A DNA stretch of 64,000 bases, taken from the NCBI GenBank assembly GCA_963519845.1, contig CAUQNX010000011.1, forward strand, positions 62,001 through 126,000. The letters are read 5' to 3'. Below, piece by piece: positions 36,400 to 44,307 of the stretch; within the stretch, counting starts at the first letter, position 1, and each line of letters begins with the position of its first letter. The notes below the pieces were generated by a model. That model searched no databases. It was not told where the DNA came from and saw nothing but the letters and a program-made list of their open reading frames with translations. The translations under genes and the position numbers were made by a program. This DNA is from Moellerella sp963519845 (lineage in GTDB: Bacteria > Pseudomonadota > Gammaproteobacteria > Enterobacterales > Enterobacteriaceae).

Positions 36400-36601
36400 T
36401 GGATTAATGATATAACATAAATATACAGGATATATTTATAATAAGATAAAGATTGTATCAAAGAAAATAAAAAAATAAAGATAATATGAAATTAACTAAT
36501 TAAATTAGGATGTAATTCATTTCGTAAAATGATAACTACTGTATTTACTAATTATTTTTTATTATAGTAACTGACTCAACTTTAAAAATTAAATATTTAA
36601 G
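36400..36601 (-). repeat. Repeated upstream module of copy 1 (matching modules at 37480-37600 and 38555-38675)
   Basis: Each paralogue has the same two elements upstream. Near the start is ATTAATGATATARC-like sequence (36403-36420, 37484-37500, 38559-38575). About 125-135 bases before the start is an ATTAAATTARGATGT element (about 36500-36514, 37584-37599, 38657-38672). Starts are 1073 and 1075 bases apart, so gene plus upstream DNA was duplicated as one unit. The TATATC on the minus strand may be a -10. Confidence 0.6.
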
Positions 36602-37456
36602 TTATTTAATTCTAGCTATATTCCCCACTGTAGTAAACATATCGCATTGAACATAGTCACCTATATTATTTAATGACGTTAAGCTTGAACCCATAGATTT
36701 ATCATACTTACAATCCGTCATAGAGTTAGTTAAAATATTAATATTACTTTCGTCAGAAAAAACTGATGGAACATCAATAACAGCAATGTTAACTTTCTTT
36801 GTCATAGACTTAATTAAGTCGACACTCTCTTTATTATATTTATCCATTATATCATCATTTATCTTTTCCAACTCCTCAATATACTCGAAATCAGCAAACC
36901 GAGCTTCCCCATTTAGTTTAATTAGGCGTTTATTTAAATTAAATATCTGTGTAGATAAAGAAGATCTAAGTGGTTTTAGCTCCGAGTTTAATTTTATTAT
37001 ATTTTCTTTTAAATCATCTTCATCTAACACACCTTCTGAATAGCCAAAATTTATCGAATCACACTCAATTTTAACAATAGTATCAGCTAATCCATTAGTT
37101 ATATTATTTAAAAAATAACGAAGGCGATCATAATAAATAGTGATATATTTTACAGCTGAAAGTAATTCAGTATTAACTGGCCCATTGATAATCATATTCT
37201 CAATATGATTTCCAACTATATCTAAATCAGATATATCTAATTTAATTTTTTCAAGAAATTTATCTTGTTGAGAGAAATCAATTAAACGATACAAAACAAG
37301 ATCAGATTTAGATACATTGCCTTTTTTAGGATCATATAATTCACTCAATCTTTCTATCATGTTTTTTGTATTTTTCCCTTTAAAAATAGTGTCATTTAAT
37401 ATTTCTTTAAACTCTTCTCTTGTAATATCTTTTATTGCTTCCTTTATCGTTTCCAT
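36602..37456 (-). CDS. Tandem paralogue copy 2, unknown family
   Basis: The 284-residue product starts at ATG 37456 with GGAGTG upstream. It shares near-identical DNA with copy 1 over most of its length. The exception is about residues 77-115, where the two differ sharply (EKIKLDISDLDIVGNHIENM here). It has two cysteines in the C-terminal region (TDCKYDKS, YVQCDM). There is no transmembrane segment, signal peptide or recognised motif. Its own AT-rich promoter-like DNA precedes it, so it is probably not dependent on copy 3 for transcription. Confidence 0.75.
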   Translation of the reverse strand: METIKEAIKDITREEFKEILNDTIFKGKNTKNMIERLSELYDPKKGNVSKSDLVLYRLIDFSQQDKFLEKIKLDISDLDIVGNHIENMIINGPVNTELLSAVKYITIYYDRLRYFLNNITNGLADTIVKIECDSINFGYSEGVLDEDDLKENIIKLNSELKPLRSSLSTQIFNLNKRLIKLNGEARFADFEYIEELEKINDDIMDKYNKESVDLIKSMTKKVNIAVIDVPSVFSDESNINILTNSMTDCKYDKSMGSSLTSLNNIGDYVQCDMFTTVGNIARIK

Positions 37457-37700
37457 TATTTTTCACTCCATGATATAGATTGTATTAATGATATAGCTTA
37501 AATACTCAAGTGACCTTTGCCATAATCATGATACCAAGAAAATATAAGAAACATAAAAACAAAAAATAATATCTAATTAACACATTAAATTAGGATGTGG
37601 CTTTTACATGTTAATTAGTTACAATCTATTAATTTCATAGTGAAATTAAATTACTTAATGATGCTTTTAGCAAATCTGCAAAAGATTTATATTATTAAAT

Positions 37701-38531
37701 TCAAAATATATTTTTTACAGTGGTAAATATACCGCATTGAACATATCCATTTGTATCATTTAATGGAGTTAAGCTTGCTCCCGTTGATTTATCATACTTA
37801 CAGTTCATCATAGAGTTAGTTAAAATATTTATATTACTTTCATCAAAAAAAACTGATGGAACATCCATAATAGAAATGTTGTTTTTTTCTATCATAGCCT
37901 TAATTAAGGCAACACTCTCTTTATTAGATTGGTTCATTATATCTTTATTTATTTTTTTCAATTTATTAATAAACTCCGATTGTTCAACCTGATTATTTTT
38001 ATTTTGACTGATCAATTTATCATTTAAATCAAATATCTGGCCAGATAAAGAATACTTAATGGGATTTAACTCTGAGTTTAATTTTATTATATTTTTCTTT
38101 AAGTCATCTAATGCAGCTTCTGGATAACCCCAAACAACTGAATCACATTCAATTTTAGCAATAGTATCAGTTAATCCATTAGTGATATTATCTAAAAAAA
38201 ATCGAAACTGATCAAAATAGAAAATTAATGCTCCAGCATTTAAAGTGGTTTCAGTAGTAGCTAATTCACTAATGACATTGATTTCAATTATATCTTTACG
38301 CTTGTTAAAATTAGATATGATCGATTTAATTTCTTTAACAAACTCATTTTGTTTAGTGAAATCAATTAAGCTATACAAAACCAGATCCGATTGAGATGCG
38401 TTTTCCTTTTTAGTCTCATATAATTTTTTTATTCTAGCTATCGTGTTTCTTGTATGTTTTCCTCTAAAAATAGTTTTATTTAAAATATTTTGAAATTCGT
38501 CTCTTGTATTGTCTTTTATTTTTTCTTCCAT
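37701..38531 (-). CDS. Tandem paralogue copy 3, most diverged, unknown family
   Basis: The ATG at 38531 gives 276 residues; a GTG five codons earlier is the alternative. It matches copies 1 and 2 throughout but at much lower identity. Shared segments include TRDEFQNILNKTIFRGKHT, LDNITNGLTDTIAKIECDS, LNSELNPIKYSLSGQIF and DVPSVFFDESNINILTNSM. The C-terminal cysteines (MNCKYDKS, YVQCGIF) are kept. Being diverged yet intact suggests an older duplication under selection. It lies next to zwf, with the zwf terminator between them. Confidence 0.75.
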   Translation of the reverse strand: MEEKIKDNTRDEFQNILNKTIFRGKHTRNTIARIKKLYETKKENASQSDLVLYSLIDFTKQNEFVKEIKSIISNFNKRKDIIEINVISELATTETTLNAGALIFYFDQFRFFLDNITNGLTDTIAKIECDSVVWGYPEAALDDLKKNIIKLNSELNPIKYSLSGQIFDLNDKLISQNKNNQVEQSEFINKLKKINKDIMNQSNKESVALIKAMIEKNNISIMDVPSVFFDESNINILTNSMMNCKYDKSTGASLTPLNDTNGYVQCGIFTTVKNIF

Positions 38532-38716
38532 AACTTTAATTCTCACTGATATATTGAGTTAACGATATAGCTTAAAGATATAGGCCATACTCATAACAAA
38601 CACTGTATCAAAAAAATAAAAAAATAAAGAAAATAAAAAACAACATTTAATTAATAAATTAAATTAAGATGTGATTTATTTTGAATTTAATTTAGAACAG
38701 TGATAAAAATCAATAA

Positions 38717-38748
38717 AAAATGGCCCCTTAAAATTAAGGAGCCGTTTT
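38717..38748 (-). terminator. Terminator after zwf
   Basis: A 13-bp stem with a G-T type mismatch (AAAATGGCCCCTT / AAGGAGCCGTTTT) lies 31 bases past the zwf stop. It resembles the terminator at 35462-35493 in sequence. Confidence 0.75.
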
Positions 38749-38778
38749 AGCATAAAAATTAATTCGCTATTTTAATCG

Positions 38779-40254
38779 CTATTCAAATTCATTCCACGAA
38801 CGACCATCACGGGTGATCATCGCCACTGAGGCAATAGGTCCCCAAGTACCTGACTGATAAGGCTTAGGTGGTTCGTTATCCATTTCCCAAGCATCCATAA
38901 TGGAGTCAACCCATTTCCACGCTTCTTCGACTTCATCACGGCGTACAAACAGAGCCTGAATACCGCGCATCGCTTCTAATAATAGGCGCTCATAGGCATC
39001 AGCCAAGTGAGTCTGGTTAAAGGTTTCAGAGAAACTTAAATCCAACTTAGTGGTTTGCAGGCGATGTTTGTGATCCAGTCCCGGCGCCTTATTTAGGATC
39101 TCAATATCAATCCCCTCATCAGGCTGCAAACGGATGGTTAATTTATTTTGTGGGAGATCCTGATAACTTTCAGCAAATATATTTAACGCGGGTTTTTTAA
39201 AGTAGACCACGACCTCTGAACATTTTGCTGGCAAGCGTTTACCTGTTCTTAGGTAGAAAGGCACTCCCGCCCAACGCCAATCATCGATATCTACGCGCAG
39301 CGCAACAAAAGTCTCGGTTTTACTGACTTTGTTTGCCCCTTCTTCTTCAAGGTAGCCCGGCACTTTATTGCCTTGAACATAGCCGCCAGTATATTGACCA
39401 CGCACGGTTTTTTCACGTACGTTGGTATGATCAATACGGCGCAATGAGCGCAGAACTTTTACTTTTTCATCACGAATGCGGTCGGTCGTTAGATCTGAAG
39501 GAGGCGACATGGCAATCATGGTTAATATTTGCAATAAGTGATTTTGAATCATATCGCGCATCTGGCCGGCTTTATCAAAATAGCCCCAACGCCCTTCAAT
39601 ACCGACCTCTTCAGCGACGGTAATTTGGACATGATCGATAGCACGGTGATCCCAGTTATTAACAAACAAGGAGTTAGCAAAGCGCAGCGCTAATAAGTTA
39701 AGTACTGTCTCTTTACCTAAATAGTGGTCAATACGGTAAACTTGGCACTCGTTAAAATATTTCGCCACTTCATTATTGATCTCTTGCGAAGAGGCCAAAT
39801 TAGTACCTAGTGGTTTCTCCATCACCACCCGATTAGGCTCAGCATTCAGTTTTGCGTAACCCAATCCTTGGCAAACCGAACCAAATGTGCCCGGTGGCAT
39901 AGCAAAATAATAGATTGCAGTATGAGGATTCTGTTTTAACATATCCGCAAGATGAACAAAGTTGCTCGTTTCATTCACGTCTAAATTACAAAAATCTAAG
40001 CGCGACTCAAGTTTTGCCCAAAGCGCTTCATCTAAATCTTCTTTGACAAACTCATTTAGCGACTTTTTAACAAAATCAACATAGGTAGCTTGATCCCAAT
40101 CTGCACGCCCCACGCCAATGATCCGGGTATCTGGATGGATATACCCTGCTTTCTCTAATTGATAGAGAGAAGGTAATAATTTGCGACGAGCGAGGTCACC
40201 CTTAGCGCCAAAAATAACTAAGTCACAGGCTTGTGCAGTTTGATTAACCGCCAT
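38779..40254 (-). CDS. zwf: Glucose-6-phosphate 1-dehydrogenase
   Basis: The start at 40254, after GAGGAG, gives 491 residues, as in E. coli. The coenzyme motif FGAKGDLARRKL (about 16-27) and the active-site signature IDHYLGKE are intact. It opens the oxidative pentose phosphate pathway and makes NADPH. The family has a conserved end (GTWGP.ASVAMITRDGRSWNEFE), which is present. A HexR-type operator lies 30 bases upstream. edd and eda are not next to it, unlike in E. coli. Confidence 0.97.
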   Translation of the reverse strand: MAVNQTAQACDLVIFGAKGDLARRKLLPSLYQLEKAGYIHPDTRIIGVGRADWDQATYVDFVKKSLNEFVKEDLDEALWAKLESRLDFCNLDVNETSNFVHLADMLKQNPHTAIYYFAMPPGTFGSVCQGLGYAKLNAEPNRVVMEKPLGTNLASSQEINNEVAKYFNECQVYRIDHYLGKETVLNLLALRFANSLFVNNWDHRAIDHVQITVAEEVGIEGRWGYFDKAGQMRDMIQNHLLQILTMIAMSPPSDLTTDRIRDEKVKVLRSLRRIDHTNVREKTVRGQYTGGYVQGNKVPGYLEEEGANKVSKTETFVALRVDIDDWRWAGVPFYLRTGKRLPAKCSEVVVYFKKPALNIFAESYQDLPQNKLTIRLQPDEGIDIEILNKAPGLDHKHRLQTTKLDLSFSETFNQTHLADAYERLLLEAMRGIQALFVRRDEVEEAWKWVDSIMDAWEMDNEPPKPYQSGTWGPIASVAMITRDGRSWNEFE

Positions 40255-40283
40255 CTTGGTTCTCCTCAATTTGCGGAATTTAT

Positions 40284-40298
40284 TGTAATTTAATTACA
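40284..40298. promoter_or_regulatory. HexR operator at zwf
   Basis: The 15-bp perfect palindrome TGTAATT-T-AATTACA matches the known HexR operator form (TGTARTWWWAYTACA). It lies between zwf and the divergent hexR gene, 30 bases from the zwf start codon. A -10-like TACAAT overlaps it on the minus strand, so binding would block zwf transcription. Confidence 0.85.
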
Positions 40299-40462
40299 AA
40301 GCTAGCCGAATATAGCGCTAATGTACCCTGTTGCCGATCCTCAGTAAACATAGATCAGGCGCAATCTTAATTGGTTGACGAAAAAAAGCACAACTCCCTA
40401 TTGAATGACATCCCTAGAATGGGGAATCACAAATGGTTAAAAATAACCAGATTGATCGGAAA

Positions 40463-40540
40463 AATCCGTTTTAAAAAGTAGACTTGGCTCATGTTTTGGC
40501 AATAAATGTGCCATTCTCGCCGATAAAACGGATTATTTTT
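40463..40540 (+). other. Long-range inverted repeat with T run upstream of hexR
   Basis: AATCCGTTTTA (40463-40473) and TAAAACGGATT (40524-40534) are perfectly complementary with 50 bases between. The spacer holds a smaller hairpin (TGGCA / TGCCA), and the right arm is followed by ATTTTTT. It could be a structured leader, a terminator or a small RNA end. Confidence 0.35.
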
Positions 40541-40622
40541 TCAAACAGCTAGTATATTTTCACCCATATCAATATAGATTTCCCCTGTTAATGTAATAGC
40601 TAAAACTTAGGTGACTTGCTTT

Positions 40623-41468
40623 ATGAATATTTTAGAACGTATCCAGTACAGTCTTGATGCCTTAAGCAAGTCAGAAAGAAAAGTCGCGGAAGTGATCCTA
40701 AAAACCCCTCAACGGGTTATCCACCTAAGTATTGCCGCACTAGCGCAGTTGGCTTTAGTCAGTGAGCCCACCATTAATCGCTTCTGTCGTAAAATGGAAA
40801 CCAAAGGCTTTCCCGATTTTAAATTACGTTTGGCGCAAAATATTGCCAATGGTACGCCCTATGTGAATCGTCATGTTGAAGCCAATGATTCGACTAATAC
40901 CTATACCGATAAAATATTTGAATCGGCAATGGCGGGTTTAGATAATGTAAAACAAACCTTGGATATCGATGCGATTAATCGTGCGGTAGATCTCTTGAGC
41001 CAAGCCCGTAAGATCACTTTCTTTGGTTTTGGCACTTCTGCTGCCGTCGCCCACGATGCGATGAATAAATTTTTTCGTTTTAATATTCCCGTCACTTACT
41101 TTGACGATATTGTCATGCAACGGATGAGTTGTATTAATAGTAGTGAGGGTGATGTATTGGTGCTGATATCCCATACCGGACGAACTAAAGCCCTAGTCGA
41201 TATGGCGCATGTCGCCCGCGAGAATGATGCAGTGGTGATTGCTATCACGTCAGAGAACTCCCCCCTCGCTCAAGCGGCTTCACTGTCAATTTTGATCGAT
41301 GTGCCTGAAGATACCGATATTTTTATGCCGATGATCTCCCGGCTCGCACAATTAACCGTCATTGATGTACTTGCAACGGGTTTTATTTTAAGAAGAGGCG
41401 ATAAATTTCGAGATAACTTGAAACGGGTCAAAGAAGCTTTACGTGATTCGCGCTTTGATAACGCATAA
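40623..41468 (+). CDS. hexR: HexR, RpiR-family transcriptional regulator
   Basis: The start at 40623 follows AGGTGA and gives 281 residues beginning MNILERIQYSLDALSKSERK. An N-terminal helix-turn-helix (ALAQLALVSEPTINRFCRKM) is followed by a C-terminal SIS sugar-phosphate domain (ITFFGFGTSAAVAHDAMNKF, LVLISHTGRTKALVDMA). HexR represses central carbon genes such as zwf until it binds keto-deoxyphosphogluconate. It is divergent from zwf across an evident operator. Confidence 0.95.
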   Translation: MNILERIQYSLDALSKSERKVAEVILKTPQRVIHLSIAALAQLALVSEPTINRFCRKMETKGFPDFKLRLAQNIANGTPYVNRHVEANDSTNTYTDKIFESAMAGLDNVKQTLDIDAINRAVDLLSQARKITFFGFGTSAAVAHDAMNKFFRFNIPVTYFDDIVMQRMSCINSSEGDVLVLISHTGRTKALVDMAHVARENDAVVIAITSENSPLAQAASLSILIDVPEDTDIFMPMISRLAQLTVIDVLATGFILRRGDKFRDNLKRVKEALRDSRFDNA

Positions 41469-41676
41469 TTTATTTTGTCGCTGGGAAAAAGACTATTTGT
41501 ACTTATTTCTCTCTCCTATCTTTATTAGTTTCTAAGACCTGATAGCATATAAAGAAGATCGGTGCATAATAGGTTTATACGATACAGCATCGGCGATTAG
41601 CCACAAAATAGCATTAAATGGGGAAGTTTATGGCTTTCCCGTCATTCAACACCCTAACAGGTCAACGGAGTAATAC

Positions 41677-43119
41677 ATGTCCAGACGGCTTAGAAGAACC
41701 AAAATTGTCACCACCTTAGGTCCCGCCACAGATCGCGATAATAACTTAGAAAAGATCATCAATGCAGGCGCTAACGTAGTCCGCCTCAACTTTTCCCATG
41801 GAACCGCAGAAGATCATATTGCACGTGCCAATAAAGTCAGAGAAATTGCTGCGCGCTCAGGTCGTCACGTTGCTATCTTAGGCGACTTACAAGGTCCTAA
41901 AATTCGGGTATCGACCTTTAAAGATGGCAAAATTTTCCTCAATGTTGGCGATAAATTTGTCCTTGATGCCAATTTAGGCAAAGGCGAAGGCGACCAAGCT
42001 AAAGTCGGTATCGACTATAAGGGTTTACCTGCGGATGTCGTACCCGGTGATATTCTGTTACTGGATGACGGTCGTGTACAGTTAAAAGTTTTAGAAGTCA
42101 AAGGACTACAAGTTTTTACTGAAGTGACTGTGGGTGGTCAACTTTCCAATAATAAAGGTATTAATAAGTTAGGCGGTGGTTTATCTGCTGATGCCCTAAC
42201 CGAAAAAGATAAAGAAGATATTAAGACAGCGGCTAAAATTAATGTCGACTTTCTTGCGGTCTCCTTCCCACGTTGTGGTGAAGATTTGCACTATGCACGT
42301 CGCTTAGCCCGTGATGCTGGTTGTGATTGCCAAATAGTTGCCAAAGTCGAGCGCGCTGAAGCCGTTGCCAATGACCAAATTATGGATGAAGTGATACTCG
42401 CATCTGATGTGGTTATGGTTGCACGCGGCGATTTAGGGGTTGAAATTGGTGATCCTGAGCTGGTTGCGGTACAGAAAAAACTGATCCAACGCTCTCGTCA
42501 ATTAAACCGTGTCGTTATCACTGCCACGCAAATGATGGAATCGATGATCACTAACCCGATGCCAACACGTGCAGAAGTGATGGACGTTGCTAACGCCGTG
42601 CTTGATGGCACAGATGCGGTTATGTTATCGGCAGAAACGGCGGCGGGTCAATATCCGGCGGAAACAGTGGCGGCAATGGCGCAAGTCTGTTTAGGTGCGG
42701 AAAAAGTCCCTGGATTATCAATCTCCAAGCACCGTTTAGATATCATCTTTGAAAGTACGGAAGAAGCTATTGCTATGTCGACAATGTATGCAGCTAACCA
42801 CCTAAAAGGGGTTAAAGCGATCATTGCCATGACGGAATCGGGACGCACTGCACGCATTATGTCTCGTATCAGTTCAGGACTGCCTATTTTTGCTATGTCC
42901 CGCCATGAAAAAACGCTAAATCAATCTGCGCTCTACCGTGGTGTCACCCCTGTTTTCTGTAGCACCCATGTTGATGGGATTGCCGCAGCTAGTGAAGCAG
43001 TGACTCGCTTACGTGACAAAGGCTATTTAGTGACTGGCGATCTTGTTTTAGTCACTCAAGGTGATTTAATGGGCACCGTTGGCAGCACCAATACCTGCCG
43101 TATCCTTGAAGTTGAATAA
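41677..43119 (+). CDS. pykA: Pyruvate kinase II
   Basis: The 480-residue enzyme begins MSRRLRRTKIVTTLGPATDR as in E. coli PykA. Landmarks are RLNFSHG, the active-site region KVERAEAV, MVARGDLGVEIG, and ITATQMMESM with the potassium/substrate site. It makes ATP and pyruvate from phosphoenolpyruvate; this isozyme is AMP-activated in E. coli. The ATG follows GGAG. It is convergent with lpxM across a strong terminator. Confidence 0.97.
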   Translation: MSRRLRRTKIVTTLGPATDRDNNLEKIINAGANVVRLNFSHGTAEDHIARANKVREIAARSGRHVAILGDLQGPKIRVSTFKDGKIFLNVGDKFVLDANLGKGEGDQAKVGIDYKGLPADVVPGDILLLDDGRVQLKVLEVKGLQVFTEVTVGGQLSNNKGINKLGGGLSADALTEKDKEDIKTAAKINVDFLAVSFPRCGEDLHYARRLARDAGCDCQIVAKVERAEAVANDQIMDEVILASDVVMVARGDLGVEIGDPELVAVQKKLIQRSRQLNRVVITATQMMESMITNPMPTRAEVMDVANAVLDGTDAVMLSAETAAGQYPAETVAAMAQVCLGAEKVPGLSISKHRLDIIFESTEEAIAMSTMYAANHLKGVKAIIAMTESGRTARIMSRISSGLPIFAMSRHEKTLNQSALYRGVTPVFCSTHVDGIAAASEAVTRLRDKGYLVTGDLVLVTQGDLMGTVGSTNTCRILEVE

Positions 43120-43144
43120 ATAGCAATTCATTTATTTCCCTTAT

Positions 43145-43176
43145 AAAAAAACGCTGACTCTATCAGCGTTTTTTTT
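43145..43176. terminator. Bidirectional terminator between pykA and lpxM
   Basis: ACGCTGA / TCAGCGT pairs with a 5-nt loop, extended by seven A residues on the left and a long T run on the right. Confidence 0.92.
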
Positions 43177-43202
43177 ATCGATAAGAAAGTATCAATCAGA
43201 GC

Positions 43203-44180
43203 TTATTTAGGGTAGAGATCGTCACGCTGATAGGGCTCTATTTCCCCTTCTTTGCGTGTCTTGAGTAATTTCAGAATCCAAGCATATTGCTCTGGATTAG
43301 GCTTAACCAGATACTCAAGCTCCTCATTCATCCGTCGTGCTATATAACGATCATCTTGTCCATCAATATCATCCATTGGCTCGCGAATATAGATATGCAG
43401 CTGATGGTTTTTATGATCATAAACAGGAAACAGTGGCACGATAGAGGCTTTACAGACCTTCATTAATCGCCCTACCGCAGGCAAAGTTGCCTTATAGGTG
43501 GCGAAAAAATCGACAAACTCACTCTGCTCTGCGCCATGATCTTGATCAGGAAGATAAAATCCCCAAAATCCTTGACGAACTGAGGAGATAAAAGGTTTGA
43601 TACCTGCTTCTCGAGAATGCAGGCGACCACCAAACTGATAGCGTGCCTTATTCCACAAAAAGTCGGTCACTGGGTTTTTTTGGTGATGAAACATAGCCGC
43701 CATTGTCTGGCCTCTAGCGGCTAACAACATAGCAGGAATATCAACCGCCCAGCCATGTGGCACCATAAAAATCACGTTGCGCCCTTCAGCTTTCAACTTG
43801 TCGATAACAGCTTCATTATGCCATTGAGTCCGCGCTAAGGTTTTTTCTGCCCCTCGAATATAGAGTTCGGCAATCATCACAAAAGATTGAGGTGCGGATT
43901 CAAACATGCGATCAACCAGCTGTTCACGCTGATGTTCATTTAATTCAGGAAAACAATAAAGAAGATTAATTTTTGCTCTACGTCTGGCGCCTTTAGCCAG
44001 TTTACCCACCCATTTACCGACAAAAGCTAATAGGGGATCACGTATTTTTATCGGTATAAAAGCCACAGTTGCCAGTACTGCAGTACCTAGCCATACGCCC
44101 CAATATTTAGGATGTAAGTAAGCCCGATGAAAAGTAGGGACATAACCCAACTTACCGTCTGTGTCTTTGTTTTTATTCAT
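43203..44180 (-). CDS. lpxM: Lipid A myristoyltransferase LpxM
   Basis: The start at 44180 gives 325 residues (E. coli 323). The acyltransferase HX4D motif is seen in PHGWAVD, with one N-terminal membrane anchor (about residues 25-45). The enzyme adds the last secondary acyl chain to lipid A at the inner membrane. It follows mepM on the same strand by 127 bases, the E. coli order. Confidence 0.94.
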   Translation of the reverse strand: MNKNKDTDGKLGYVPTFHRAYLHPKYWGVWLGTAVLATVAFIPIKIRDPLLAFVGKWVGKLAKGARRRAKINLLYCFPELNEHQREQLVDRMFESAPQSFVMIAELYIRGAEKTLARTQWHNEAVIDKLKAEGRNVIFMVPHGWAVDIPAMLLAARGQTMAAMFHHQKNPVTDFLWNKARYQFGGRLHSREAGIKPFISSVRQGFWGFYLPDQDHGAEQSEFVDFFATYKATLPAVGRLMKVCKASIVPLFPVYDHKNHQLHIYIREPMDDIDGQDDRYIARRMNEELEYLVKPNPEQYAWILKLLKTRKEGEIEPYQRDDLYPK

Positions 44181-44307
44181 TATTAACCTAAAGTAGAAAA
44201 TTGACACCTTTTTATAACCTATTTCAATATAAAGAAATAGCGATAAAAAGATAACTGGCAGATATTATTTATCTGCCAGTGGAGAGGATATAGCGAGTAT
44301 TAAAGGA

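Larger units (their letters stand above)
40255..40622. other. Divergent zwf-hexR control region
   Basis: About 370 bases hold the HexR operator near zwf and, nearer hexR, a long inverted repeat (40463-40534) followed by a T run. No protein-coding frame is supported. Confidence 0.6.

Noticed and set aside
35728..37043. Identical 85-codon plus-strand frames opposite paralogue copies 1 and 2
   Set aside because: Their identity follows from the near-identical DNA of the two paralogues; the minus-strand genes explain it.
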